Of a stretch of DNA of 64,000 bases, positions 1 through 11,200 are shown one piece after another. Numbering within the stretch: position 1 is the first letter of the stretch; each line of letters opens with the position of its first letter. Source of the stretch: Lanius collurio (lineage: Eukaryota > Chordata > Aves > Passeriformes > Laniidae). Below the pieces are notes generated by a model. It saw nothing but the letters and a program-made list of their open reading frames with translations, was not told where the DNA came from and ran no database searches. The position numbers and the translations under genes were made by a program. Location of the stretch: positions 1,689,793 to 1,753,792 of the forward strand of contig JACBWW010000047.1 of the NCBI GenBank assembly GCA_020086605.1. Reading direction: 5' to 3'.

Positions 1-872
1 TTTCCTACCAGCAGCCAACACTGCACCTTCAGAGAGTTATACATGGGTTTGCCTCAGACTCTTTGAGCAGCACATGTCAAAAGCTCATCACACATGGCTG
101 GCCTGGCACATTTTGCTTTTACTTGCAGGATCAGAAAGTACTTCACATCATCTCAGCATCTTAAAGCAGCACTGCCAGCACACACTGAAAGTGCATGTCA
201 GCATTCAAGAAAGGAAGGAAGGACAAAAAGAAAGTCACAGAAATGAAGCTGCTGCCTGTTAGTCATCCCAGTCAGTAATTTAGAAGCAAGAAAAAAGTTG
301 ACCAGAGAATTAGTGTGGTTGTCTGATTCTTAGTGAGCATCCCATGGCCAAAGGCACCCCCACCATCAGAAAGAGCCCACAGAATCCCCTCCAGGGGAGG
401 GTACTTCTGTTACACCCCACAGAAAATTTCCTATTTGAAAGACCTTCATTTAACATCCTGGATTCCACCCAAGAATAGTACTTTCTCAGTTACTTTTTAT
501 TCCTTTCATCTTCCCTTACATCTCCTACTGGAGAAAACAGGACCTGCAGGTTGGTGTTTTGTGTCAACACTGAAGTAGGCAAAGCCTCAGCCCAAAGACA
601 GTCTTTGGCCTCCATGAAATGCCATCTGTGGCTCCCAGGGAGGTTGTTCCTGTCACTGCAGCACAGGCAAGTCAGTTTGGCAGCAATGGTCTGGTTTTGC
701 TTGGACATTGCAGGTTTGTGGACTAATCACCAAGCTCCACAAGCTTAGATTCAGCATCTCTAGATTCATCTCTGTTTTGGTCTCAGGGTCAGAAGCCAGT
801 CCTGTGGACTTCCTTTCAAACCCACAGTGCTCTCTCTCTTCTCCAGCTCTCTCCTCTCTCAGGCAGGAGATA
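1..872. other. Unique AT-rich non-coding stretch, no gene seen
   Basis: I see no recognisable repeat, RNA gene or convincing exon here. Several short open frames on both strands (60-80 codons) overlap each other and look like chance. The segment is T- and C-rich around 820-860 (CTCTCTCTT-type tract), which is only low-complexity sequence. Confidence 0.5.
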
Positions 873-908
873 TTGATCAATGACCTTTGATCAAAGATGA
901 TTGATCAA
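873..908. promoter_or_regulatory. Three TTGATCAA palindromes at exact 14-base spacing
   Basis: Identical 8-base palindromes TTGATCAA lie at 873-880, 887-894 and 901-908, so their centres are exactly 14 bases apart. The middle copy is extended to the 12-base palindrome CTTTGATCAAAG (885-896), which contains a TCF/LEF-type core (CTTTGAT) on each strand. The first copy is extended to ATTGATCAAT (872-881). Regular spacing of identical palindromes suggests a small cluster of DNA-binding sites or a decayed 14-base tandem repeat. Binding by TCF/LEF is inferred from the motif only. Confidence 0.35.
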
Positions 909-2455
909 CAGCTAACAACCTTTCTGACTAGGCTGGAATGGGATCTTTAACACTTTTTTTCCACTGTGAGACCAAACAGGCTGAGGCAATTGCCATGGAT
1001 CTAGAACTACATATGAATGTACTCTTCAATGCATCACACTTTCTCTCACAATTATTTGCAGATTTTCAACTGCTTCCTGTTTTACCTTAATATCCTAGAA
1101 CCTCTAAATATTTTTTCTGTTAGCTAACTTGCATCTTTTTTAATCCAAATAAAGAAGTGGTACTAAAATGTCCACCCTCCTAATCTCTAATTAAAAATTA
1201 TTTGGCTTGTGCTTAGAACATAAAAGGATGTACACAGAGGAGACCTTGGTTTCTTATTGTGCTAAGTACAATCCCCTCTAACAGAGTGACTTGGAAATGT
1301 GATCATGGATTAAAGACTATAAATATAAAGCCTCCAGGCTGGACAGCAATGTCTGCTTTTGCTTAAATAGTAGACATGGGGAGTTTTGAAGGTAGGAGAT
1401 CAAGTGCTAATTATCAGCATTATCGGTGAATACAGGTATATTTCTAAAATTGTTAGTCATTTATTTAGGCACACAGACCCAGAAAGGGTTACTACTCATA
1501 GGCAAACAAATCTTCTCTACTCTTTGCCACAGGACTGTTTTCTGCATCATTAATCCATGTATCCCTTTGTCTTAAATAGCCACTATCAAGCCAAATGCAA
1601 AAAATTATGTATTTACTTCACAATTGTTTTGTTCAAAAACTTTATAAAAATTACATGTTATTTTTATTAAGAAAATTTAGGTTTACATACATACTATTCC
1701 TATATGTGGCTATTTTAAAAATGAGAATCCTTCTGTACAAAAGCTATTTTTCCGTGCAACACTTGGTCAAAAATCCAGAGAATAAATTCCTGATGTTCCA
1801 ACAAACTCCATCAAGCAGAATAATTTTAAATTCTACTCCAATAAAAAAATTCTCTACCCAATCTTCATTCTGGAGAAAAGACAAACTTCTACCAATATCT
1901 TTCTTCTAAGGATCTATAATCTTACATACCAGAGTTAAAAGAATCAGAAAAGAACAGATTTTTCTAGATTTCTATGACTGATTCCCTACCTGCTAGCTAC
2001 TCAATTTTCTTATTTCAAGAGTTTCAGATTTTGAAATTAGATGGCTAGTCTGTTCTCTTCCTTTCAGTGCTCTAATACTTACATACTATTCCACTATTTA
2101 AAAAGAGTTAGAGAAAGTGGTGAGAAGGGCAGGTATTTAGGGTTGTGATCTTAATTATTCATTCTCTTGGCTTTCACGTTGGTTACATTCTGCTTACTGG
2201 ACCTCAGTTTACTGTTTTAATGATTTAAATAAGAACAAATGCTCTGAGAAGAGGAAAGGACTACAAAGGTAATTGTAGGGGTATTCTCTGATCCTATTCC
2301 TACCTGATCACATAGGATTCATTAACCATTTGTTCTCACAGTGTCTCTAGACATCAGAAGCAGCAGCTAATACAGGAGAAGTGCAATTTACTCTGGAAGT
2401 GTACCCCACTAATGCTCAAACAGCCAACTTAGAAAATGCTGGGTTATTTTTAGAA
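909..2455. other. Unique AT-rich non-coding stretch
   Basis: No exon, repeat family or RNA gene is recognisable. One plus-strand frame (1595-1909, 104 codons) is rich in Leu, Phe, Tyr, Lys and Asn as expected from translating AT-rich DNA, and has no domain or motif. I treat it as chance. Confidence 0.5.
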
Positions 2456-2458
2456 CAA

Positions 2459-2803
2459 CGGCAATAACGATGACTATTCAGAAACGCAGCCACGCAAACT
2501 GAATAAAACAATGCTAGTCCTGGTAAGACCCCTCCTTGCTGTGGCAGAAAGTGCTCCTTTACGAATGTTATTGCTTCCGTAGGGCACTACACCTTGGGCA
2601 GACACAGTCCAGGTCAGAGAGGAGGGTTTGCTGCTGCACGACTCTGCACCTTGAGCAGCAGGAGGCATCGTAAGGCAGGTTACGGTCATTTGCCTCCATG
2701 CAATCCACAGATACTCTTGCATCTCATTTCAGAACTCAGTGGAACCGTCTGCCCCTTTGTGCTCGATCAAAAGCCACGCCTTGACTCTCAAATTACATCT
2801 GCG
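2459..2803. other. CpG-enriched patch
   Basis: I count 13 CpG dinucleotides between 2459 and 2803 (at 2459, 2468, 2485, 2493, 2562, 2578, 2639, 2669, 2682, 2746, 2764, 2777 and 2802). Neighbouring kilobases have only a few each. Open frames run through it on both strands (82 codons minus at 2474-2722, 73 codons plus at 2594-2815, and a Cys-rich 43-codon minus frame). Retained CpG suggests a hypomethylated regulatory element, a conserved exon, or a fairly young insertion. It falls short of a classical CpG island. Confidence 0.4.
2568..2699 (-). other. Small Cys-rich open frame, possible zinc-ribbon peptide or exon (unrecognised)
   Basis: A 43-codon minus-strand frame starts at an ATG (2699) and ends in TAA (2568), inside the CpG-enriched patch. 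Its cysteines fall at residues 14, 15, 18, 32, 34 and 37, giving two CxxC pairs (15/18 and 34/37) separated by 15 residues, the spacing of a zinc-ribbon or knuckle. Codon content is unusually coding-like for this window. I do not recognise the protein. It could be an exon of an unannotated gene, a micropeptide, a fragment of an old retroelement ORF, or chance. No clear splice donor or polyadenylation signal adjoins it. An 82-codon frame overlaps it on the same strand in another phase. Confidence 0.2.
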
Positions 2804-4040
2804 TTTACCACCTAAAACATGAAAGGAAGGCAGCTTGTGTTCCAGCAGCATCTTCACTCTTTGTGCACCAAATTCAGTAACCTACCTGTTCTGGTGTGCA
2901 CAGCAGTTCCCTTCTTCTCTCACAGACAAGATAATGGGATTTGTTTCAATCCAAGAACCTACCTCTCATTTTCCCAATTGGGCAGTTCCAGGTTCTCGCT
3001 CTGGCCAGTTCTGTAAAAATACAGGTTTCTAAATTGTGTAAGAAATGCCCTGCCAATGTGAAAAGCCTTGGAGTCAGTATGTAACTTTTCCTTTAATCCT
3101 AAACTTATATAACAGGACAGTTGTATTTCACAGGCACCCTGATTAGCTGGGTAACAAGGGACAGCTGTAATGCTCAGCTGAAATGAGGTTCCCCCCTGAA
3201 GAATACCTCATATCCCCATAGGATGAGGCAAATACCTGCTGTCAAACCTCACACATGAAATCTTACATAAAAAGAGCCTTATCACTGTATCTTTTTACAT
3301 GGGAACAGAGATTAAAGAATTTGTTCAGGTCACCTAGGAATTCTGCATTGGAGCAAAATGAACACAGATCTTCTGAATCCTACCTCACCAACTTAGCTAC
3401 AAAGCTTTTTTTCTTTTAAGCAGTCACAAGTAGTTGAACAAGCATAACTTTTTATCCTTTTACAAACTAACCAAAGTGCTTATATAAGCCCATATGTTAT
3501 CTGTTGGATGAAATGCCATTCCTGGGGACCTCTCTGCCACTGTTTTTGTAGAGTTTTAATCAGTTTGATGCCAGCAGTGATAAGATTTGCCCCTACTCAG
3601 AACAACACAGCACTCAATCCCAGAGTCAGTGGATTGGTGACTGATGTTTGAAAGAGTGTAGACAGTATTTTCTGTTCCTAGCACCATCAAGCAGAGCCCT
3701 GCAGGAGACTGTGGCTTCCTTGGATTGACAGCTGATTGCTGCCAAGGGGAACAAATGCTGGGTATAGATTTTCCTATTTCCTCATACAAGTCTCTCACCA
3801 AGAAAAGGCTCCTTGGAAGTGGGAGGGAGGGGAGAGAGGGTGATGCATAAGATAAAAACAGCAGCACAATCCCACTAATCATATGTCTGAAGATAGCATT
3901 GTTTGAAACAATGAAAACAGACAGGATAACACCCACCACTACTCATTTCCCTTTCCCAGAACATCTTTCCCTTGGAATACATGGGTTACCTGGAATAAGT
4001 GCCAGGTCTGATTGCTGTTACAGGCAGTGTTGGAACACAT
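2804..4040. other. Unique stretch; weak minus-strand exon candidate and a G4 motif
   Basis: Mostly unremarkable sequence. On the minus strand a long pyrimidine tract (about 3843 down to 3814) ends in AG at 3813-3812. An open frame of 85 codons follows (3811-3556), part of a 127-codon frame starting at 3939. I find no AATAAA just downstream and recognise no domain, so I do not call a gene. The same tract, read on the plus strand, is the G-quadruplex motif listed separately. Confidence 0.4.
3821..3840 (+). other. G-quadruplex motif
   Basis: Four G runs of three or more (3821-3823, 3825-3827, 3829-3832, 3838-3840) are separated by loops of 1, 1 and 5 bases. This fits the canonical G3+N1-7 rule for an intramolecular quadruplex on the plus strand. 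Read on the minus strand it is the pyrimidine tract before a possible splice acceptor at 3812. Confidence 0.55.
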
Positions 4041-4563
4041 GCCATGGTTGAATCAGGGTTGGAAGGGACTTTAAAGATCATCTGGTTCCAACCACCCTGC
4101 TTTGGGCAGGGACACTTTCAAGTAGACCAGATTGCTCAAAGCCTCGTCCAACTTGGCCTTGAGCACTTTCAGGGATGGGGTATCCACAACTTCTCTGGTT
4201 GCCTGGTGTGTCACCACCCTCAGAGTAAAAAATTACTTCCTAATAGCTAATATAAACCGATTCTCTTTCAGTCAGAAGACATTTCCCCTTGTCCTGTCAC
4301 TACATGCTCATGTAAAAAGTCCCCCTCCAGCTCTCTTGTAGGCTCCCTTCAGGTACTGGAAGGCTGCAATTAGATCACCCAAAATCCTTCTTTTCTCCAG
4401 GCTGAACAAACCAAATTCTCAGCCTTTACTCAAAGGAGAGGTGCTCCATTCCTGTAATCATCTTGGTGGCCTCCTCTGGACTCTCTCCAACAGTTTGATG
4501 TCCTTCCTGTGATGGGGATTCCAGAGCTGGATGCAGGAATCCAGGTAGTGTCTCACGAGTAGC
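4041..4563 (-). mobile_element. CR1 LINE 3' end, 5'-truncated, reverse orientation
   Basis: This is a CR1 non-LTR retrotransposon tail, read on the plus strand as the reverse complement. The plus strand starts with the complement of the CR1 3' end (GGTTGGAAGGGACTTTAAAG near 4058). It continues through familiar CR1 segments: the Cys-rich stretch near 4100, the text around 4320-4400, and the region ending in the CAGAGCTGGATGCAGGAATC-like text near 4522-4541. About 520 bases remain, so most of ORF2 is missing, as in nearly all avian CR1 copies. The usual ATTCTATGA-type terminal repeats are degraded. Divergence looks considerable by eye, so this is an old copy. It cannot be autonomous. Confidence 0.93.
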
Positions 4564-6050
4564 TGTTATGATAGACAATTTCTTAACAGTTTACAGTTTT
4601 AAAAAGCCCTCATTTTAAAATTGAACAAAGCAGGAGAAAATTTCCAAAACCAGAGTTTCTTGTGCCATTGCCAGACTAGTCTCTAGGCTCCCCAGTAACA
4701 TGCCATTCACTAAGAGTCCTCATGGTTTAGCATACTGAAAAACACCTCATGGCTGTTTACTAACAGCCTAGGCAATCTAATCAAGGAACTGGCATGTGCT
4801 GCAGTCAGCCCCAGCTTCCACCTTCCAGGGGTCAGCCATGCAGGCGTGGAATGTGTGAGTCAGGCTGTGCACATACAATAACAAGCAATGTTCAAAGCAG
4901 CACATGCTCGTTTGTGAACTGTATATATCTGAGACCTCCATCCCAGCACACTGATTGCTACAGATTTCATTTCTTTTTGTTTATCATCATGAAGCAACAA
5001 CCTCCAGTGTTTCAGCCCAAGAAATAGTGCAGTCTCCTCCCCACATCAAAGAGACCTCTAATATTAGTGCCTTGCAAAACAGGACATCAATTGCTATCCA
5101 GAACTACTTAAAAAACAAACTGAAAACAAAAGCCAAAGCCTCCTCATCATTATACAACTGTGAATGTTTTGGTCCTGCATGTCAAACAAGCTTAGTTTTG
5201 ACATAGGCTTCTAAAGTTTCCACTGGCTTGGCAATCAACACCCCTGTCTCACAAGCTTCTTAATATCCTAAAATTCCACAGCTCAATAACAAGAAATGAT
5301 TTGATGAGGAAAGGTGGATTAATTCATCTCACATATCTATTTAAGCAAATGACAGGAATGAAATAATTTAAAGCTAAAAGTCTTTGCATGTCTTTCTTCT
5401 GAAAGACTCTTTGTATCAAATGCTATAAATTCACGTTACTCTGTCACCAGTGAGGCTTTTGCAATGTAGCAGTGGCAGCAAATAACATATAATAACTTGT
5501 GGTGAAATGTCATGAACAGTTAATTTGATACTAAACACATTTCCAACAAGTAATTGACAAAGATATTTTCTAGGTGTTAAAGCATTTTTGTATCACTGAA
5601 TTAGTATCACAAGTGTCTCATGCCCTCCAGCAGGAAGAAGTATCTGCAGTATCGTATCTGCAACCAAGGGGATTTTTTAAAAAAACCATGGTTTTGGCAC
5701 TTTCTAGGGGCCTCCTATTCAACTAATAGCTCTAGCACAAGTTTACAAACCCAGAGGCAGACTGGATGCTTGGAGAACATTGACATTCCTCCCAGGGAGC
5801 AACTGGAGGTCTGTCAGACCAGCTAGGGGCAATGCAGAAAACTTTCCAGGAAGCCACAGATATTTTTGTTTCTCTGTAGCCTTTTAGCTGTCTGGCAAGC
5901 ATCAGAAACTCCTGCTTACATCAATCCTGAAGAGGACTGGCCCACACTACTACCCTGTAAAGAATGTCTGAGGCCCTGAGACCACCACAACAACACATGT
6001 GAGCCATGTGCCCTGGTGGCAGCCGTCTCCATTCCATGCAGATGTTTTAA
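4564..6050. other. Unique AT-rich non-coding stretch
   Basis: I see no recognisable repeat or gene. Short overlapping frames on the plus strand (4794-5206, 5620-5826) show no domain and no matching splice sites. The stretch begins directly at the truncated 5' end of the reverse CR1. Confidence 0.45.
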
Positions 6051-6263
6051 TTTGCCACTTTCAAAGCCGCTGTGTCAGTACCAGCAAATTTGGAGGGGGC
6101 CCTGAGGGACCAGCTGCAGAAGGAATTTGATGAGCAAACTCATGCTTCTGCTGTCACAGCTGAGAACATGGCAGAGGTGCTTTCTCACCTCCCAACAGTG
6201 GCTGTGATCATCGTTGTTTAGGCAGTCACACCGTACCTGCTCCTGCTCATCTTCACAATGTGA
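6051..6263 (+). pseudogene. Coding-like scrap of unknown origin, interrupted by a stop
   Basis: A plus-strand frame is open from 6051 to 6218, stops at TAG (6219-6221), then stays open to TGA (6261-6263). The first part is rich in Gln, Glu, Asp, Leu and Ala codons and reads like an amphipathic helix. It ends in a hydrophobic Val/Ile run, and more hydrophobic Leu-rich residues follow the TAG. Base composition is more GC-rich than its surroundings, with several CpGs. This would fit the C-terminal membrane anchor of a protein whose retrocopy has decayed, but I do not recognise the parent. Chance remains a serious alternative, since only 56 codons are open before the stop. Confidence 0.15.
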
Positions 6264-8191
6264 TCAGAAATGCAAGGGGTTTGTCTTAACACAGTAAGGA
6301 AGCCACACACAAAGGCTCTACATGAAGATATATGAGAATTGTGTTCACTATGTATTGTATAAAAAGATAAATAATCCTCTTCTGACATTCTGATTTCTAT
6401 TTACAGTGACACTAATGTAAAGTTTATTAAAAGAACAGCTCTTACAAACTTTGGAAAAAGGGCAGAAAACAAGCAAAGTGCTGTGTATTTGCATTCATAT
6501 TGAAATCCTTGGGTATTAAAAATGCTATAACTTTTTTTTCAAATATCATCTGTTACATTCTTGAATACAGTCAACCCTGTCCAGAGACTTCGGCAGAAAC
6601 AAAGCAAGCATATGGAGCATCCCACGGAAATTTATATTCTTATTTTTGTGCAGAAGTACAAGTTCTCATGCAATTAAACAGCATATTTACCATACTTTCA
6701 CATGTATATCTGTACCTCAAATAATCTATGCGAAGTCAGAGGGTAAACGTGAGTCTGAGAGAACTATCCATATATAGGGAGGATGCAGGACCACTGAAAA
6801 TGCACTGCATTGCTCTGGGAAAGAGAGAAGATCTAGAAATGCATCTTAATTTAGCATCACAATCTGCTTGAATTGCTTAAAGGTGCCATCATACCTAAAT
6901 ACCAGATATATGAAAAGCAGGAAATTTGAGTTGATACTGATGCAGTGATCAACACAGATACAGTCCCAGGACAGTCCTCCTCTCCACATTCGGGACTTCT
7001 GGAAAGGGATCACCACCATGAAAGCTGGGAAGGCCCTCATTACCAATGGGACATGCATAAGGAATAACATTTACATACATATAATCCTTTACACATCTGT
7101 GTTTCAGGCTCACTTCTCATTATGGGCTCTTTTCAGTTGTCCCTGTTTCAACCACAATTATCCTGAGCCAGAGGAGTTCATTTATGTTCAGGATGTGCCC
7201 TTTGGCTGTCACACGACTGCCTTGGGTAATGAACACCACTTTCATCTTTTCATTCCAAGTAGATTTATCAAAGCAAGGCAGAGTAGATCAAGGCAACATT
7301 CTACATGGAAAGTGTACAAAGTAGATTTAGTGTTTCGAGTTTGTGGTGGCCAGTTTGAAACATTTTAAATTTAAGTTTCTTCAGGCACTTCAGATTAGGC
7401 ATAAATGTTGTGACCCTCAGAACCATACCATATGCATCACACTGTGAACCCATCTATTTCAGATATCTAAAATTCAGCTTGCTTAAAACAAGAAAATTAT
7501 TTCAAATATTCCAAACTTAAAGAGCAATGTTCATACTGACATAACAAGCTGAAGAGTCAGTCACAGAAGCCAACCTATGACAGAATAGCAGGAAAATCCC
7601 AACATGACTATATCCAGACATCTTAAACACAGGTTTGGCTGGCAGTCTGGAAAATGCTAGGTTTAAATGCCAGTATTTGCACTTGATAGTACCCTAAATG
7701 TATAAATCCTTTAACATGATACTTTGCTTGAGTCAGAATTCTATGTCTATAAAGCTATTAACACTAAACCACAAATGTCCCAGTAGTTTAAGAGATGGAA
7801 ACTGGGTTACTGACATGTCATTGGGGTTTTATGGAAGCAGGTACATTACAGAAAACTGTTGGAAAAGAATTAGTTTTTAAAACACTGTTTTGTTAGTGAG
7901 ATATCGTCCAGATATAAAAACTATTTATCACTTTTGTTTAAGGCACCTTTGTTACAGGTGGCTGTTGATTTTTATCATGAAATAAAGACATGCTCTCAAC
8001 ACAGAGTAATTGGAAAAGTTCAAATATTGAGAATATTTTTCATGTTACTTGAAGAATCAGTTCTCTCAGGATTTTCACTTCTATTTTTTAGAGTAAACCA
8101 AAGTATCCAATTTGTCTTTTTTATTTCATTTCTTACCCCAAAAAGGTTTTGATATTTCAAACTCACTTGTTTTAGAAAAACGAGGGGTTTC

Positions 8192-8205
8192 TTTTTTTTT
8201 TTTTT
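8192..8205. repeat. Poly(T) run, 14 bases
   Basis: Uninterrupted T homopolymer; simple sequence with no flanking retrocopy that I can recognise. Confidence 0.9.
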
Positions 8206-11200
8206 CCTTTAAGACCACATCTCTTTGGTAAAAAACTAGACATTTAACAGAAACTGAAAATTCTTGTTAAGAAAAAATAGACTAAACTAGGTTTAAAACT
8301 CTTTTAAGAGGAAACTGTTGGCCAATTCTACTCCTAGAAGCTTACTGATCCTTTATTGGGGCAGAATCTGCTGTCTGAGAGCTGCCAGCAGTTTGTAGTG
8401 TGCTTTAAAGAGTATCTCAGCACATAACAGCAGTAATTTCTGCCTCTAGCTGAGCATTTCTGCAGTGAGAGATTGTTTTAAGGTTTCTGATATGTTTTTC
8501 CTCTTTGCATCCCAAGAGTTGTGGACAAGAAGAGCCCTGGAATAAACAGATAATTTACCTGATGAAATTATGATGACTCTTAACAACTCTTTAGAAAGAA
8601 TGTGAATTCTTTTCCAATACAAGACACTGCCATGTCCTGTTGAACTGATTACTGCATCTGACACATTAGTTCATGCAACAAAGAAAAGATCATTTTATTA
8701 GTCAGTACTAGTAAATACATTTTGAGTGCAGAGTCTGATATTTGGCTCCAACCTCAGACACTGGGGAGCTTTGCTCCTGTCCTCTGCACCATCACTCCAT
8801 GGGCAATGCTCACAGGACACTGGGTTTCAGTGACCTGCACCAATGGTGCTCTGCCCAGCAGAACACCCCTTAGAAGAGGCCACACAACTGCACTGCACCC
8901 CCGAGGAAACAAAATCCTAACTATGCAAAAACATGAGATGAGAGTCAACTTGCTGATGTGGGTGTTGATGTGTGTGACCCCTTGTGTGTGCTGGTGCACC
9001 TCCATGGAGGGGGGGGAGGGTAAATCAGTTCCACTCTAGATGGATTACAGCAACTAAAGGCCTATTCAGGCAGGCCCTCATTTTCCCCACTGAACATGCA
9101 ATAGCACAGGCTCCAGCAAATAATCTGTAGAAAAACATCCTTTTCCCTAGAGCATTTTGTTGTATTAGCTAGGTTCTACTCCCAAACTGAGGCAATTATT
9201 TTCTCTTTTCAATACCTCATTTTCATATTCAAATAATTTACTTCACCCCAGTGCTGAATCAGTGTTTTCTTCCTTTGTGAGCAACATGGAACTGAAAAAG
9301 CAAGATTCTGATTGTTGCCAACTGATTCCACCTTCCCTCAGAATTAGGAGATCCCTACAAGAGTGTCCACACAAACAGAAATAAGCTTACTGCATAAGGG
9401 GCATACAGTATAGAAAAAAAATTGTCAGTCTGTTATTTTTGTGTATTTACACTGTGACTCTGTGCCAAACTGACTCTCTTTCCCCCTAAAACCAAATTAA
9501 AGTATCCTTGCTGGATGGCATGATTTCTTGGTGGTTTCTATAGGCAGCCACAACAAAATTAAGTTACGTGAATTTTAGTCAGAAAGTCTTGTTTCAGATT
9601 CAACAAAACTGGGAAGTGATTAATCCTCCTCTAAAATATTCCAGATGAGACCTGATGCATAAAAAAAACCCCAATTCCAAAGTAGTTACTCTCCAGCAAG
9701 GAGATTCCTTGTCTAATGACTGAAACTGTACACGGAGCAGTGAATAAAGCAGCCAGATTGTTCAGTTCCAATAGAACAGTACATTAATAAAAGATTTCAA
9801 CTTATGTGTTTCCTGAAGATAAGACAGCAGTAGACACTGAAACACATCATATTTTACTGGACTTTACAGTGAGCTCAAGAGGTAATGAAACACCCAGGTC
9901 AGTTCCTAGAGGCCAGGGTTACACAAAGTAACCATGAGGAACACAGGCCATGAATCCAGAGAATCCTCCTCTTGAGCACTGTATCACACAAGCTTTTTGA
10001 AGACCTCCTTTCAGTGCATGTCCATCATTAGGGTTTACCTTTAGTGAGGATAGAACACATGTGTGTGTCTGCCATTTTCTCCGATTGCAAACATCAAAGT
10101 AAATTGTGCAGGACAATGGAGCAGTGGGAGGGAGGTCATGGCTACACAGAATGCTCACTCTGCCTCCCTGCAGCTCCCTTGCCACCAGCCTGCATTCCTG
10201 AGCTTCCCCTGCTGCACAGCACCAGCAATATATTTGCAGCTCACCAGGCCATATTTCTGCTCCTTGAAGCTAACTTGCTACAACTACACAATGCTGCATA
10301 GTGTCGTGTAGACATAACTCACATTTCTGGTGAGGCAACCTCAGTCCTAGATGGAATTATGATGATTACATTTCATCGACCATGCTGCTCACAACAACCT
10401 TTTTATGAAGAAGAAAGCTAACAAGACTCCAAAAATCACAGGCTGAAACACACCTAAGATATACAGTTGTAATCCTTGTTCTCAGTCAACTACCATTGCT
10501 TCAGCACTGTGCATTAGCATGATTTCATGCATGATCCAGTCACTACTGATCAGTAAGGAAGTTCAGCTCAGCCAGTCAGGCAAAATGGAATTAGAAAGCA
10601 GACTGCCATCTGTATGCTGAAAATACTCCTCACCTTTCCAAAGGTCTCATATACACATTCTGAAGGAAAGAACAGATCTTTTGGAAAAATCTTACTGAAA
10701 GAAATCCTTGGCATCTTCATTTTCATATATGTATAGAATATATTGTTTTGTAATTTGAATCTGTTAAAAATGCATAATTGAAACAAATCTATCAATTTTT
10801 TTCCAAAGGAAGGAAGGACGAAAGAAAACACTAATAGTTTGCATTCAAAGCTTTGACACTGACTTGGCATTCTGCTGTACTTAATGATAGCTCTACAAAG
10901 AAATAAGTTACTGTCTTATGTGGGAAAGCATATTTGTGGCTGAGAAAGTGCTGCAAAAATTGCAGAGAGCTTTGATAATTTTATACCACATTTTCGCCCC
11001 TGTTTTTACAGCCAATTCATTTAGTCAAAAGTCATGTTTTCTGCTGCTTAGTTTTTCATTTCATATCTCCTGATTTAATGTTTTAGTTCTGGGCAGAATA
11101 TCATTTGGTGTGATGAAAGGTACCAAGACACAACTAAGGCTGTAACACTTGGTGAAATTTAATTCCATCAGCTCTTTCCATGTGAGGCTTCTTGAATCAA

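Noticed and set aside
7018..7368. Plus-strand 116-codon frame with an acceptor-like CTGTGTTTCAG at 7097-7107.
   Set aside because: There is no good donor, no domain and no polyadenylation signal in a fitting place; the residue composition looks random.
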